From assembly GCF_002102355.1 (NCBI RefSeq), contig NZ_LQPT01000019.1, positions 62,001 through 126,000 on the forward strand: DNA of 64,000 nt, given 5' to 3'. The position numbers and the translations under genes are program-made. The DNA comes from Mycobacterium sherrisii. Its GTDB lineage: Bacteria; Actinomycetota; Actinomycetes; Mycobacteriales; Mycobacteriaceae. How positions within the stretch are numbered: the first letter of the stretch is position 1; each line of letters starts with the position of its first letter. This document shows, in pieces, positions 25,641 through 36,141 of this stretch. The notes under the pieces were generated by a model. That model worked only from the letters and a program-made list of their open reading frames with translations. It did not search any database and had not been told where the DNA came from.

Positions 25641-26984
25641 ATGGACAACCTGCTCGATCTGGCGGACCAGACCCTGTTTCTCGGCGAACGCGCCACCGGT
25701 ACCACCAGTGTGCTGCAATGCATTTGGGTCTACGACCGCGGTATCGACCTCGACGGGTTGCGCGACTTTCACCACCAGCTGGGGCGAGGACGGCTGTCGC
25801 GTCGTATCGAACGGTCGGTTCTGCCGTTCGGCCGCCACCGCTGGGTCGGCGCCCGGCACCGGCCCGGTCTCGAAATCGCCGCGTCGCCTCGGCCGCGGGC
25901 GGAGATCGACGCGTGGCTCGACGGGCAGGCCGCGCGGCGGCCCGACGCCGAACGCGGACCCGGCTGGCACCTTGCGGCGTTGCCGTTGACCGACGGCGGG
26001 GCGGTGGTCAGCTTCGTCGTCACCCACTGCCTCACCGACGGGATCGGGCTCTGTCAGGCGTTGGCCGACGCCGCCAGCGGACGCGGCGATGCCATCGGCT
26101 GGCCCGCCGCGGCGTCCCGCCCGCGGTGGCGGGCGTTGCGCGAAGATGTCCGCCAAACCGTCTGCGACGCAGCGGCGATGGGTCGCGCCGTGGCGGCCGC
26201 GGCGCGCATGGTCCGGCAAGGCCACCCGCCTGCCGGGCCCACGACGCAGACCAAACCGCGACCGAGCGGGACGGAACGGCCCATCGCCGTCCCGATGGCG
26301 ATGCTCTTTTTCAACGCCCAGGAATGGGACGCCCGGGCGGCGTCGCTCGGGGGAACCAGTAACGCGCTGCTGGCGGGATTGGCGGCCCACCTGGCGCGCC
26401 GGGTGGGACGGGTCGCACCCGACGGTTCGGTCAACGTGGGAATGCCGCTGTCCGAACGTGCGCCCGACGACACCCGGGCCAACGCGGTGATCAACGTCGA
26501 CGTCGCGGTCACACCGACGGCCGGAAACACCGACCTGCGCGAAATACGTTCGGCCATCAAAGAAGCCCTCATCCGCCATCAGGATCTGCCCGACCAGCGG
26601 TGGACGCTGCTGCCGCTGATCCCGCTGATTCCCGAGTGGGTCTTCCGCCGGCTGATCGCGATGGTCACCGGCAGCTCGACCACCGTCGTGTCGTCCAATC
26701 TCGGTGCGATCGACCCAGCGGCCAACCGGCCGGACGGCACCGACGCCGACTACTTCGCAATGAAATCTGTGTACCCCGGCGTGACGAACACGACCATGTA
26801 TCGCACCAACGGGGCGCTGGCGTTGCTATCCGGCCGCATGCACGGCCGGGTCTTCGTATCCGTACTGGCCTACGAACTGGGCGGTGAAAATTCCAACGAG
26901 GCTCTGCAGCAGCACATTTCAGGTGTGCTCACCGAATTCGGGTTGACCGCAACGGCGGACTGGCGGGTCGGCAGCCCGGTCTGA
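25641..26984 (+). CDS. Condensation-domain acyltransferase, second of pair
   Basis: A 447-residue protein with one HxxxDG motif (VTHCLTDGIG, about residues 133-142) and a C-terminal half (SNALLAGLAAHLARRVGR, VVSSNLGAIDP) typical of the condensation/wax-ester-synthase superfamily. It is only distantly similar to the PapA protein in front, so the two are not a recent tandem duplication. It starts four bases after that gene and is likely co-translated with it. Together they could perform two acylations on one lipid. It converges on the VWA gene with a 3-base gap. Confidence 0.8.
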   Translation: MDNLLDLADQTLFLGERATGTTSVLQCIWVYDRGIDLDGLRDFHHQLGRGRLSRRIERSVLPFGRHRWVGARHRPGLEIAASPRPRAEIDAWLDGQAARRPDAERGPGWHLAALPLTDGGAVVSFVVTHCLTDGIGLCQALADAASGRGDAIGWPAAASRPRWRALREDVRQTVCDAAAMGRAVAAAARMVRQGHPPAGPTTQTKPRPSGTERPIAVPMAMLFFNAQEWDARAASLGGTSNALLAGLAAHLARRVGRVAPDGSVNVGMPLSERAPDDTRANAVINVDVAVTPTAGNTDLREIRSAIKEALIRHQDLPDQRWTLLPLIPLIPEWVFRRLIAMVTGSSTTVVSSNLGAIDPAANRPDGTDADYFAMKSVYPGVTNTTMYRTNGALALLSGRMHGRVFVSVLAYELGGENSNEALQQHISGVLTEFGLTATADWRVGSPV

Positions 26985-26987
26985 GCG

Positions 26988-28988
26988 CTAGCGACGGCGC
27001 CGGGAGCGCAGATAGTCGCCGACCACGGCGGCGCCCAGCCCGTCCAGGTCGGGCACCACGACGCGGCCTTCGACTCGTCGCGCCACCTGGTCGATGAACC
27101 GCGCCAGGCCCGGGTCGCTACCCAGCCGGAAGATGGTGATCTGCGCGCCCAGCCGCGCCATGTCGTCGAAGCCGCGCACGGTGTGTGCGAGCGTCCGCGG
27201 GTGCGGCGGATAATCGAAAAACACCGCAGAACCCGATCCCTCACCGTCGGTGTCCTCGAGGTGCGCGGTCGGCTCCCCGTCCGTCACGACCAGGACGACG
27301 GGCTGGGCATTGGGGTGCCGCCGCAGATGGCGGCCCGCCAGCGCGAGGGCGTGATGCAGGTTGGTGCCCTGTTCGTACACCCCTTCCAGGCCGGTGAGTT
27401 CGGCGGCCGTCACCGTGCGGGCATACCGGCCAAACGCGATGATCTGCAACGCATCCGAGCGGAAGCGGGTGCACACCAGATGGTTGAGCGCGAGGGCCGT
27501 CTGCTTCATGGGCAGCCAACGATTCTCCATCACCATCGAGAAGGACGTGTCGACCAGCAGCGCGACAGCGGACTGGGTGCGGGTCTCGGTCTCGGACACC
27601 TCGACGTCGTCGACGGAGATGTGAATGGGACCGGCGGACCCGTCCAGCGTCGCGGTGCCCGACTGCCGCAACACCGCGTTGGTCAGGGTGCGGGGAATGT
27701 TCCACGGTTCGGTGTCGCCGAACTGCCAGGGGCGCGTCGCACCGGTCAGCTCCCCCGCCGCACCGGCGCGGCGATGGTCCCGTTCACCGCGGCGACCGGA
27801 AAGTTGTTGCGCCACATCACGTAACGCCGTCTCGCCGAGTCTGCGCATGGCCTTCGGGGACAGCCGCCATTGGCCGTCGGAACCGCGATCCAAAAAGCCC
27901 TGGTTGACCAGTGCCCGCTCCAACTCGGCCAACGTGCGCGCATCGATGGCGGCCTGGTCGCCGAGCTGGCGGGCCAGGGCGTCCAGGTCGACGTCGTCCA
28001 TCGTGGCGCCCGGATAACTCTGCGACAACTGGTCGGCGAGTTGCTCGAGTTCGGCGATGTCGGATAGCGCCTGAGTGCCTTCGCCCATGCCGAACGGGTT
28101 GTCACCGGAGAACTGTTCGGAGCCCGTCCAGTCTTCACCCGGCCGGGCGGCCTGCAGGTGCGAGTCGAGGCGACCCAACGCCTGCATCAGCGACGGCGAA
28201 CCAAAGGCCTGCTGCGCCAAGGCGTCGAGTTCGGCACGCTGATCGGGGCTCAGGCTGTTGCGGAAGCGCTGGGCGGCGGCGGCGCGCTTGGCTAGCGAGT
28301 CCAGTAGCTCCTCCACATTGCGCGGGTTCTCCGGGAAGAACTCGCCGTGGTTGTCCATAAAGTCGTCGAAGTCTTGCTGGGTGTCCTCACCGCGGGCGTG
28401 CTTGTCCAGCAACTCGTTGAGGTCGTTGACCATGTCGGTGACGCGCTGGCGGTCCTCGTCGGTCGCGCCTTGCAGCGCTTCCTTCATGCCCGCGAAGCGC
28501 TGGTCGAGCATCTCGCGGCCGAGCAAATCCTTGATCTGGTCGTACTTTTGCCGCGCCTCGGCGCTGCGCCAGTTGTACTCCGATAGTTCTTGCACCGCCT
28601 TGGCCGGCGACGCCGGGAGCGCGTCGAGCTGCAATTCGCCGAACCGCGCGTCGTCGTCGAGTGCGCGCGCCAGCTCCTTGCGTTCGGCCAGCACCGCCTC
28701 GTCGAGCAGCTTTTTGATCTCCTGCAAGGTGCCGTCTAAGTTGTTGCGGCGCAACAGGTCCCGTCGGCGACGGTTCGCTTCGGCGGCCAGCCGGTCGGCG
28801 CCGGGCATGTTCTTGGTGCCGCGGCGCAGCAACTCGGACAGGGCCCGGCGCGGCGAGGTGCCGGCCATGACGTCCTGTCCGATCTGCTCGAGGGCCTCAC
28901 GCAGATCGACCGGCGGGGCCAGCGGGTCCGGCCCGCCGGTGTACGCCGAGTAGCGAGACGAGTGCCCCCGCGAAACTGGCTTAGCCAT
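26988..28988 (-). CDS. VWA-domain protein partnered with MoxR ATPase
   Basis: A 666-residue protein. ATG 28988 overlaps the MoxR stop by 8 bases. The N-terminal two thirds are helical and charged, with long coiled-coil-like stretches; the C-terminal von Willebrand A domain has a complete MIDAS (DTSFS near residue 478, plus later Thr and Asp). MoxR-VWA pairs act as chaperones or metal-insertion machines, as in magnesium chelatase where the ATPase and VWA subunits cooperate. The client is not known. Corresponds to Rv0959. Confidence 0.85.
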   Translation of the reverse strand: MAKPVSRGHSSRYSAYTGGPDPLAPPVDLREALEQIGQDVMAGTSPRRALSELLRRGTKNMPGADRLAAEANRRRRDLLRRNNLDGTLQEIKKLLDEAVLAERKELARALDDDARFGELQLDALPASPAKAVQELSEYNWRSAEARQKYDQIKDLLGREMLDQRFAGMKEALQGATDEDRQRVTDMVNDLNELLDKHARGEDTQQDFDDFMDNHGEFFPENPRNVEELLDSLAKRAAAAQRFRNSLSPDQRAELDALAQQAFGSPSLMQALGRLDSHLQAARPGEDWTGSEQFSGDNPFGMGEGTQALSDIAELEQLADQLSQSYPGATMDDVDLDALARQLGDQAAIDARTLAELERALVNQGFLDRGSDGQWRLSPKAMRRLGETALRDVAQQLSGRRGERDHRRAGAAGELTGATRPWQFGDTEPWNIPRTLTNAVLRQSGTATLDGSAGPIHISVDDVEVSETETRTQSAVALLVDTSFSMVMENRWLPMKQTALALNHLVCTRFRSDALQIIAFGRYARTVTAAELTGLEGVYEQGTNLHHALALAGRHLRRHPNAQPVVLVVTDGEPTAHLEDTDGEGSGSAVFFDYPPHPRTLAHTVRGFDDMARLGAQITIFRLGSDPGLARFIDQVARRVEGRVVVPDLDGLGAAVVGDYLRSRRRR

Positions 28989-30366
28989 AGACCGTTTGGC
29001 CCTCCCCGGATACCTTGCCGATGCGCTTGGCCAGATACAGGGCCTCCAGCGCCAACTCCAGCGCCGCGGCCCGTTCACCTTCGGATTCCGCGTGCAGCCG
29101 GTCGGCGATCTCCTCCACGACGGGCAGCCCGGGAACCGCGGCCAGGACGTCCTTGGCCGAGATCCGTTCGCCCGTCGTCACCGCCGAGCCGCCCTCCACG
29201 GCCGCCACCAGGGCGCCGACGTCGATGCCGCCGAGCGCCCTGGCGGCGGAGTCGGCGGTGGCCCGGCGCAACAGGTGCTCGAGCACCGCCTGTTCGCGGC
29301 CTTCCTCCCCGGATTCGAATTCCAGCTTGCCGCGCAGCACGTCGATCACCGTGCCCAGGTCGACCACCCGGGCCACCGGGTCGCTCTCGCCGAGCACCGC
29401 ACCGCGGTGGCGTGCGGCGGCGGCAACGGTCTCGGCGGCCGCGATGGCGAACCGCGCCGACACCCCAGAGCGTTGGTCGACCGAGTTGGACTCCCGCAGA
29501 TAGCGGGCGAACCGGGCGATCACCTGCATCAGGTAGGCGGGCACCTGGGCGGTCAGGTGTGCCTCCTGGGTGATGACGCCCACCTCGGCGTCGAGCTCCA
29601 GCGGGTAGTGGGTGCGGATCTCGGCGCCGAACCGGTCCTTGAGCGGGGTGATGATGCGGCCCCGATTGGTGTAGTCCTCGGGGTTGGCGCTGGCGACCAC
29701 CAGCACGTCCAGCGGCAGCCGCAGCGTGTAGCCGCGCACCTGGATGTCGCGCTCCTCCATGACGTTGAGCATGGAAACCTGGATACGCTCGGCCAGGTCG
29801 GGCAGTTCGTTGACCGCGACGATGCCGCGGTGCGCGCGGGGGATCAGTCCGTAGGCGATGGTCTCCGGGTCACCGAGGCTGCGGCCCTCGGCCACTTTGA
29901 TCGGGTCGATGTCGCCGACCAGGTCCGCGACGCTGGTGTCGGGGGTGGCCAGCTTTTCGGTGTACCGCTCGCTGCGGTGCCGCCACTCCACCGGCAGGTC
30001 GTCACCCAGGGTGGCGGCCCGCCGGATCGACTCCGGCGTGATCGGCGTGTACGGGTGCTCACCCAACTCGGCGCCCCCGATCACCGGCGTCCACTCGTCG
30101 AGCAATCCGGTCAGCGCGCGCAGCAGGCGGGTCTTGCCCTGGCCGCGTTCGCCGAGCAGTACCACGTCGTGTCCCGCGATCAACGCCCGTTCCAGCTGCG
30201 GCAGCACGGTGTCCTCGAAACCCAGGATGCCGGGCCAGATATCGTCACCCTCGGCCAGCGCGGTCAGCAGATTTTCGCGGATTTCCTGCTTGACTCCCCG
30301 TTCACGATGGCCGCTGGCACGCAGTTCGCCGACGGTACGGGGCAGATTGCTCGGTGATGTCACCAC
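28981..30366 (-). CDS. MoxR-family AAA+ ATPase (magnesium-chelatase ChlI-like)
   Basis: A 461-residue AAA+ ATPase with Walker A GERGQGKT (residues 72-79), a Walker B/sensor segment (GIVAVNELPDL) and SANPEDYTNRGRII as sensor 1. A long C-terminal helical lid follows. GTG 30366 or the next GTG starts it. It is upstream of and overlaps the VWA gene, so both are made together and probably form one complex. Corresponds to Rv0958, annotated as magnesium chelatase; no tetrapyrrole genes are next to it, so that function is doubtful. Confidence 0.87.
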   Translation of the reverse strand: MVTSPSNLPRTVGELRASGHRERGVKQEIRENLLTALAEGDDIWPGILGFEDTVLPQLERALIAGHDVVLLGERGQGKTRLLRALTGLLDEWTPVIGGAELGEHPYTPITPESIRRAATLGDDLPVEWRHRSERYTEKLATPDTSVADLVGDIDPIKVAEGRSLGDPETIAYGLIPRAHRGIVAVNELPDLAERIQVSMLNVMEERDIQVRGYTLRLPLDVLVVASANPEDYTNRGRIITPLKDRFGAEIRTHYPLELDAEVGVITQEAHLTAQVPAYLMQVIARFARYLRESNSVDQRSGVSARFAIAAAETVAAAARHRGAVLGESDPVARVVDLGTVIDVLRGKLEFESGEEGREQAVLEHLLRRATADSAARALGGIDVGALVAAVEGGSAVTTGERISAKDVLAAVPGLPVVEEIADRLHAESEGERAAALELALEALYLAKRIGKVSGEGQTVYG

Positions 30367-30397
30367 TCCAAGTTACGCGCCGTCCACCCGCGTCACC

Positions 30398-30445
30398 CAG
30401 TGTGCGGTTCAGTGTGCAGCTCGGTGTGCAGCTCAGTGTGCAAAG
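30398..30445. repeat. Four tandem copies of a 12-base repeat
   Basis: Four direct units of the form CAGTGTGCAGCT (30398, 30410, 30422, 30434), each differing from the consensus by zero to four bases. The array fills the gap between moxR and purH, and its last unit covers the final codons of purH. It may be a slippage-prone minisatellite usable for strain typing. Confidence 0.85.
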
Positions 30446-32028
30446 TGGCGAGCCCCGGTGAGGTACACGGTGACACCCGCCGCCGCGGCCGCGGCGGTCA
30501 CCTCGTCGTCGCGCACCGAGCCGCCCGGATGCACGATCGCCTTGACTCCCGCGCGGGCCAGCGTTTCCAATCCGTCCGGGAAGGGGAAGAACGCGTCGGA
30601 CGCGGCGACCGACCCACCGACTCGGTCGCCACCGCCTGCATTGCCTCGTTCCACGGCAAGCCGGGCGGCGTCGACCCGGTTGACCTGTCCCATGCCCACG
30701 CCGATCGTGGCGCCGCCGGAGGCGATCACGATCGCGTTGGACTTCACCGCCCGGCAGGTGCGCCACGCGAAGACCAGATCGCTCAGGGTGGCCGGGTCGG
30801 CCCGTGATCCGGTCGCCAGCGTCCAGTTGGCCGGGTTGTCGCCGTGCGCGTCGAGCTGGTCACGCTGCTGCATCAGCAGTCCCCCGCTGACCGGCCGCAC
30901 CTCCGAGCCGCCGGCCAGCGGCTCGGAGGCCACCAGCACCCGGATGTTCTTCTTGCGGGTCAACACCTCGAGGGCCTCCGGCGCGTACGCCGGGGCCACG
31001 ATCACCTCGGTGAAGATGGTGCTGACGTACTCCGCCATTTCCAGGCTGACCTCGGTGTTGGCCGCGATGACGCCCCCGAACGCGCTGAGCGGATCGCACT
31101 CGTGGGCCTTGCGGTGCGCGTCGGCGACCGATACCGACGAAATCGCGATGCCGCAGGGGTTGGCGTGTTTGATGATGGCCACACAGGTTTCTTCGTGATC
31201 GAAGGCCGCTCGCCACGCGGCATCCGCATCGGTGAAGTTGTTGTAGGACATCTCTTTTCCGTGCAGCTGTTCGGCCTGCGCCAGGCCGGGCCACGCGCCC
31301 GGATCGACGTAGAGCGCCGCCTGCTGGTGCGGGTTCTCGCCGTAGCGCAGGGTCGCCGAACGCCGCCAGCTGTGGCCGAGCCAGCGCGGAAACGCCGTTT
31401 CCGGATGCTCGGGCGCCAACGTGGTTTCCATCCAGCTCGCCACGGCGATGTCGTATTCCGCGGTGTGTGCAAAGGCCAGCGCCGCCAGCCTTTTGCGCTC
31501 GGCGAGGGTGAATCCGCCGTTGCGCGTCGCGGCCAGCACGCCGTCATATCCGAGCGGGTCGACCACCACCGCCACGCTGGGGTGGTTCTTCGCTGCGGCA
31601 CGCACCATCGACGGGCCGCCGATGTCGATCTGCTCGACGCATTCGTCGAGACTCGCCCCGGAATCGACGGTTTGGGTGAACGGGTACAGGTTGACGACGA
31701 CCAGCTCGAAGGCGGAGATCCCCAACTCTTCGAGCGCCGCCGCGTGTGCGGGCTTACGCAAATCGGCGAGCAGACCGGCATGCACCCGCGGGTGCAGGGT
31801 CTTGACCCGGCCGTCGAGCACCTCCGGGAAGCCGGTCACCTCTTCCACCGGGGTCACCGGAATCCCTTTGTCGGCAATAGTTTTCGCTGTGGACCCGGTG
31901 GAGACGATCTCGACGCCGGCCGCGCTCAACCCCTGGGCGAGTTCGACCAGTCCGGTCTTGTCGTACACGCTGATCAACGCGCGACGAATCGCTCTCCTCG
32001 ACTCGTCGGTGTGCACAGGGGTATTCAT
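30433..32028 (-). CDS. purH: Bifunctional AICAR transformylase/IMP cyclohydrolase
   Basis: A 531-residue enzyme for the last two steps of IMP synthesis. The N-terminal MGS-like cyclohydrolase domain (about 1-200, [14 protein letters not shown] and [13 protein letters not shown]) and the C-terminal transformylase domain with KHANPCGIA are complete. ATG 32028 overlaps the purN stop (ATGA), so purN and purH are translationally coupled. Its final codons run into the 12-base repeat array. Confidence 0.97.
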   Translation of the reverse strand: MNTPVHTDESRRAIRRALISVYDKTGLVELAQGLSAAGVEIVSTGSTAKTIADKGIPVTPVEEVTGFPEVLDGRVKTLHPRVHAGLLADLRKPAHAAALEELGISAFELVVVNLYPFTQTVDSGASLDECVEQIDIGGPSMVRAAAKNHPSVAVVVDPLGYDGVLAATRNGGFTLAERKRLAALAFAHTAEYDIAVASWMETTLAPEHPETAFPRWLGHSWRRSATLRYGENPHQQAALYVDPGAWPGLAQAEQLHGKEMSYNNFTDADAAWRAAFDHEETCVAIIKHANPCGIAISSVSVADAHRKAHECDPLSAFGGVIAANTEVSLEMAEYVSTIFTEVIVAPAYAPEALEVLTRKKNIRVLVASEPLAGGSEVRPVSGGLLMQQRDQLDAHGDNPANWTLATGSRADPATLSDLVFAWRTCRAVKSNAIVIASGGATIGVGMGQVNRVDAARLAVERGNAGGGDRVGGSVAASDAFFPFPDGLETLARAGVKAIVHPGGSVRDDEVTAAAAAAGVTVYLTGARHFAH

Positions 32029-32672
32029 CCCAGGGTCGCCTTCCGTCCGATGGTGGCCGTTCTTTCAACCACCGTCACGCCGCGCGTCGCGATCGCGGCT
32101 ACCACGTCCACCAGCAGCCGCCGCTCGACGACCTTGATGCGTTCGTGCAAAGTCTCCTCGCTGTCACCGTCGAGCACCGCAATGGGTTCCTGCGCCAAAA
32201 TCGGCCCGGTGTCCATGCCGGCGTCTACCAGGTGCACGGTACAGCCGGTGACCTTGACACCGTACGCCAGCGCGTCGGGAACGGCGTGAGCTCCGGCAAA
32301 CGCCGGCAACAGCGCCGGATGCGTGTTCAACGTCCGGCCGAAATATTTCGAAAGGAACTGCGGCCCAAGGATTTTCATAAACCCCGCCGAGACGATCAGG
32401 TCCGGCGCGTGTGCGGCGGTGGCCGCGGTGATGGCGGCATCCCACGCCTCGCGGCTCGGGTGGTCGCCCAGCCGCACAACGAAGGTCGGCACCGACGCGG
32501 CGGCGGCGATCTCGGCGGCCCGGCAGTCGCGGTCCACACCGACGGCGACGACGCGCGCCGGGAAGTCGTCGACGGCCGCGGCCAGCAGGCTACTCAGCAG
32601 CGATCCGGTGCCCGACGCCAGCACCACCAGTCGCGCCGGCGCACTGGGGGGTACGCGCAGCGGTTCGACCAC
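32025..32672 (-). CDS. purN: Phosphoribosylglycinamide formyltransferase
   Basis: A 215-residue 10-formyl-THF-dependent GAR transformylase. The catalytic Asn and His (LNTHPALLP) and Asp ([10 protein letters not shown]) are present, and the phosphate-binding SGTGSLL loop is near the N terminus. GTG 32672 starts it. It is first of the purN-purH pair, leftward. Confidence 0.96.
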   Translation of the reverse strand: MVEPLRVPPSAPARLVVLASGTGSLLSSLLAAAVDDFPARVVAVGVDRDCRAAEIAAAASVPTFVVRLGDHPSREAWDAAITAATAAHAPDLIVSAGFMKILGPQFLSKYFGRTLNTHPALLPAFAGAHAVPDALAYGVKVTGCTVHLVDAGMDTGPILAQEPIAVLDGDSEETLHERIKVVERRLLVDVVAAIATRGVTVVERTATIGRKATLG

Positions 32673-32754
32673 ATCGCGAGCCTACTAATGACCGTGCCGG
32701 ACCGACGATAAGACCGGCCCGACGCCGTGTTGCCGCCCGAGGTGGGGCGTTCAG

Positions 32755-34098
32755 CTAATCCTCGCGGCCGGCCTCGGGGGTGCGCTCGGCGGGTTCTTCG
32801 GGCGGGTGCTCCGAAGGTTCTTCGGCCGGTCCGGGTTCGTCGAATTCGCCGAGTACCGGTTCCTCGACGCCCGGGTCCTCAAAGACGGGCTCCCCGACGG
32901 GGGGCGCCGCGGGCGGCACGGGCGGGCGCGCCTGTTTGGGACGCCGGGGCCGCCGCCGGATTCCGCCGGTCATCACCACCGTGACCCAGCCGATCACGGC
33001 GAACCAAAAGAAGGTGCCGAGCCACAGCGCACCCTGGTCGACGCCGACGTCGCCGAAGTTGCCCAGCCGGCCGCTGCCGCCCAGGGCCAACAGCGACATC
33101 GCCGAGGCGCCGGCGACGGCGGCGGCGAGCAGCTTGAGCAGCGCCGGAACCAGGGGAACCGGACTCCGGGCGCATTGCTGACCGACCGCCACCCCCGAAG
33201 ACGCCCCGACGATCAGCAGCGCCACCCACACTGGCCCCAGCGGGGGCGTCGGGACCGCCGCCAAGATGGGCAGCGCCGGGATGTCCCCGCCGAACACGGT
33301 GAACGAACTGAACGTCGCGAACCCGAGATGGGCGCTGGACCCGACGGCGACCGCCGACGTGCCGACGATGACGTTGGGCGCGTACAGCACCGCGAGCACG
33401 GTCAGGCTGAATTGGCCGAAGATCGAATCGGTGATCCCGAACGGATCCTGCATCGTCGACCAGTGCACGACCAGCGACCCGGCGGTCACCAGCCCCGACA
33501 ACCCGGTCAGCGCCAACACACCGGCGAAGGCCGCGCGCAGTGAATCGCCCAGCCACCAGGGCATCGACGCCGCCGCCAGCGCCCGTCGACCCACCCGGGA
33601 TCCCACCCCGATCGCCGCGCCGGTGGCGTGCACCGCCAGAACGCTGACGAACGCGCGCAAGGCGCCGGGTGTCTGCAACTCGGTCAGCACCGTCGAGGCG
33701 TCGTGGATCACCGCCAGCGCGATCGCCGCGATCAACAGCGGTCCGCCCAGCGCGGACGCGACGACCCAACGGATGACCAGCCACGACGAGTAGGCGGTGG
33801 TGGCTCGCGCCGTGGTGCGCGCGGTCGCCCACACCATCAACAGGATTGGCAGCAGCGGCAATACGCCCAGCTCGCGACCGCCGATCGAGATCGGTACCGC
33901 GTGCACGCCCAGCCAGATGCTGGCGATCGCGCCCAGCGCGCCCGTCATGTCGCTGTTGGCGATCAGCAGCTGCAGCAGGGTGACCGCGGCGATGATGATC
34001 AACGCCAAAACGGCCGGGCCGAACGCGACCCGGACGAGGTCCCGCGCCTGGCGGGCACCGACTGCCCGGTTGTCCTCGCTTTCTGACACCGTTTTCAC
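32755..34098 (-). CDS. perM: Integral membrane protein PerM (DUF6350)
   Basis: A 447-residue polytopic membrane protein with about nine to ten hydrophobic helices through residue 380, then a cytoplasmic Pro/Glu-rich acidic tail ([15 protein letters not shown]...). The start codon is GTG 34098. The orthologue Rv0955 was named PerM because mutants fail to persist in mice and show a magnesium-dependent division defect; as I recall it stabilises FtsB. The gene in front codes for another division-linked membrane protein, which supports a shared envelope or septum role. Confidence 0.85.
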   Translation of the reverse strand: MKTVSESEDNRAVGARQARDLVRVAFGPAVLALIIIAAVTLLQLLIANSDMTGALGAIASIWLGVHAVPISIGGRELGVLPLLPILLMVWATARTTARATTAYSSWLVIRWVVASALGGPLLIAAIALAVIHDASTVLTELQTPGALRAFVSVLAVHATGAAIGVGSRVGRRALAAASMPWWLGDSLRAAFAGVLALTGLSGLVTAGSLVVHWSTMQDPFGITDSIFGQFSLTVLAVLYAPNVIVGTSAVAVGSSAHLGFATFSSFTVFGGDIPALPILAAVPTPPLGPVWVALLIVGASSGVAVGQQCARSPVPLVPALLKLLAAAVAGASAMSLLALGGSGRLGNFGDVGVDQGALWLGTFFWFAVIGWVTVVMTGGIRRRPRRPKQARPPVPPAAPPVGEPVFEDPGVEEPVLGEFDEPGPAEEPSEHPPEEPAERTPEAGRED

Positions 34099-34137
34099 TT
34101 CTGGCGCACGGGCCCGACGAGGCGCGAGAGCCCTCGG

Positions 34138-35004
34138 TTAGGCCGGGGCCGGCCCAGAGGGAGACGAGGGCTGGTCGCCACCTTGTTCGGACGATCCGCC
34201 GGCAGCGGGTGGCGGGCTGAAGCTCGGAAAACCGGTCGGCGGTGTCGACGGGCCCTGCTGGCCCGCCGCCGGCTGCGAGCCGGATTGCGGGGACTGGGCG
34301 CCGAATCCGCCGGTCGTCGGGATCGCACTCTGCGTCGGAGCGCTCGAGGAATATCCGCCGTATTGCGACCCGTAGCCTTGCGGGTTGTGCTGCTGCGGGC
34401 CTTGTTGTTGCCCTTGTTGATGCCCGTAATAACCGCTGTGTTGCTGGCCTCCGTACTGCTGGCCGTACTGGCCGTATTGGCCGTACTGCGCGTACGGGTC
34501 GTACTTGGGCCGCGGCGGCGGCGGGGTGATGACGCCGGCGTCCAGCAGAAGCACGACGATGGCGGCGATGGCCTGCAGCACGCTGCAGGCCACCAGTGGC
34601 CACATGGCCCAGCCGACCGCGAACCCGGGCGGGGTGTTGATGACTTCCGAAATCGACAACAGCGCGCCGAGCACGGCGATGGCCGCGACGGCACCCGTGT
34701 AGTTCTTCGCCTTGGGCACCAAACTCAACGCCGCGAGCAGCCCGGCGAGCACGGCGACCAGGACCGCGGTGCCCGCGTCACCGGCGCGCCCACCCGAGGC
34801 GGGACCGAGGTCGGCGCTCAGCACGAAGGTCGGCCCGAAGTTCAGCAGGTACACCGCCAGGCCGAGCACCACGACCGCGATGTTGACGTAGAGGGGAAGC
34901 TTGCTTTCCCCGTCGTCGGTTTTGGCGAACGAGGGGGTGGCGCCTGGGTAGGAGCCGCCCGGCTGCGCTTGCGGATATCCGGGATTCCCGGGCGAGTAGG
35001 TCAT
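34138..35004 (-). CDS. 34-kDa antigen-like membrane protein (DUF5336, Rv0954 type)
   Basis: A 288-residue protein. ATG 35004 with AGGAGG just upstream is chosen over in-frame codons further out. A Pro/Gly/Tyr-rich N terminus precedes four hydrophobic helices (about residues 37-165), followed by a long Gln/Tyr/Gly/Pro-rich tail with QYG repeats (DNA near 34456-34494). Homologues include the M. avium subsp. paratuberculosis 34-kDa antigen. I recall Rv0954 being placed in the mycobacterial division network. It is 39 bases upstream of perM, same strand. Confidence 0.82.
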   Translation of the reverse strand: MTYSPGNPGYPQAQPGGSYPGATPSFAKTDDGESKLPLYVNIAVVVLGLAVYLLNFGPTFVLSADLGPASGGRAGDAGTAVLVAVLAGLLAALSLVPKAKNYTGAVAAIAVLGALLSISEVINTPPGFAVGWAMWPLVACSVLQAIAAIVVLLLDAGVITPPPPRPKYDPYAQYGQYGQYGQQYGGQQHSGYYGHQQGQQQGPQQHNPQGYGSQYGGYSSSAPTQSAIPTTGGFGAQSPQSGSQPAAGQQGPSTPPTGFPSFSPPPAAGGSSEQGGDQPSSPSGPAPA

Positions 35005-35266
35005 GACTCCTCCTGTTGCTTCCAGTGCCTTCAAGACCTCGTCGGGCGCCACGTCACTGCTGCAGTGCGACGCTGTGCCTGCAGGGCTCGCCGCTCGGTG
35101 ACGACAAGGCGTGCCCGCGCTTGCGTTACGCGCGACCGATCAACCACGCTAGCGCACGTTCGAGCGGGTGCGCGGCAGCGACCGGCCCCCGGGGCCGACC
35201 AGGAGAGATCGTCTCGGCGCCCGCTCTGTGGGTGTGCGGGTGCGGGGGCAGCTTGCTCCGCGGAGG

Positions 35267-35280
35267 TAGAACACGTTCTA
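35267..35280 (+). promoter_or_regulatory. KstR-like operator upstream of LLM oxidoreductase
   Basis: TAGAACACGTTCTA fits the KstR consensus TNNAACNNGTTNNA exactly and is a 6-2-6 dyad. It ends 9 bases before the ATG of the downstream gene, where bound repressor would block transcription. The rest of the 285-base divergent region between the Rv0954-type gene and this one shows no gene. Confidence 0.75.
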
Positions 35281-35289
35281 ATTCTGTGC

Positions 35290-36138
35290 ATGGATTACGG
35301 GCTCGTGCTTTTCACCAGCGATCGGGGCATCACCCCGGCGGCCGCGGCCAAACTCGCCGACGACCACGGCTTCACCACGTTCTACGTGCCAGAACACACG
35401 CACATCCCGATCAAGCGGGAGGCGGCCCACCCCACGACGGGCGACGAGTCGCTGCCCGACGACCGGTACATGCGCACGCTGGACCCGTGGGTGAGCCTGG
35501 GGGCGGCGTCCGCGGTCACTACGCGGGTGCGGCTGTCCACGGCGGTCGCGCTGCCCGTCGAGCACGACCCGATCACGCTGGCAAAAAGCATCGCCACCCT
35601 GGACCATCTGTCCGGCGGGCGGGTCAGCCTGGGCGTCGGGTTCGGTTGGAACACCGACGAACTGGCCGACCACAACGTGCCACCGGCGCGCCGCCGCACC
35701 ATGCTGCGCGAGTACCTGGAAGCCATGCGGGCGCTGTGGACGCAGGAAGAAGCCGGATACGACGGCGAGTTCGTCAAGTTCGGTCCCAGCTGGGCCTGGC
35801 CCAAGCCGGTGCAGTCTCATATCCCGGTGCTGGTGGGTGCGGCGGGCACCGAGAAGAACTTCAAGTGGATCGCGCGCAGCGCCGACGGCTGGATCACCAC
35901 GCCGCGTGACTTCAACATCGACGAGCCGGTGAAGTTGTTGCAGGACACCTGGGCCGGGGCCGGCCGCGACGGCGCTCCGCAGATTGTCGCGCTGGACTTC
36001 AAACCAGTGCCCGAGAAGCTGGCGCACTGGTCCGAACTCGGGGTGACCGAGGTGCTGTTCGGCCTGCCGGACAAACCCGAGGACGAGGTCGCCGCCTACG
36101 TCGAGCGGCTGGCGAGCAAGCTGGCCGCCCTGGTGTGA
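35290..36138 (+). CDS. LLM-class F420-dependent oxidoreductase (Rv0953c type)
   Basis: A 282-residue luciferase-like TIM-barrel protein. ATG 35290 gives the natural N terminus MDYGLVLFTSDRG, although the frame is open far upstream. Segments LPVEHDPITLAKSIATLDHL and RVSLGVGFGWNTDE are characteristic of mycobacterial F420-dependent members. It should use F420H2 or F420 on an unknown substrate. The KstR-like site just upstream suggests induction with the cholesterol regulon. Confidence 0.87.
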   Translation: MDYGLVLFTSDRGITPAAAAKLADDHGFTTFYVPEHTHIPIKREAAHPTTGDESLPDDRYMRTLDPWVSLGAASAVTTRVRLSTAVALPVEHDPITLAKSIATLDHLSGGRVSLGVGFGWNTDELADHNVPPARRRTMLREYLEAMRALWTQEEAGYDGEFVKFGPSWAWPKPVQSHIPVLVGAAGTEKNFKWIARSADGWITTPRDFNIDEPVKLLQDTWAGAGRDGAPQIVALDFKPVPEKLAHWSELGVTEVLFGLPDKPEDEVAAYVERLASKLAALV

Positions 36139-36141
36139 CGC

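Noticed and set aside
23901-26984. Acyltransferase pair as part of a mobile element
   Set aside because: No transposase, integrase, direct repeats or tRNA junction seen at the edges; only lower GC upstream.
30398-30445. Possible CRISPR-like repeats
   Set aside because: Units are contiguous 12-mers without spacers and no cas genes are present.
32879-34603. 574-codon minus-strand frame across perM and the Rv0954-type gene
   Set aside because: It is a shifted-frame shadow; both real genes in this stretch have membrane helices and family matches.
34183-36138. Long N-terminal extension of the LLM gene
   Set aside because: The upstream part is antisense to the Rv0954-type gene and the family N terminus begins at 35290, right after the KstR-like site.
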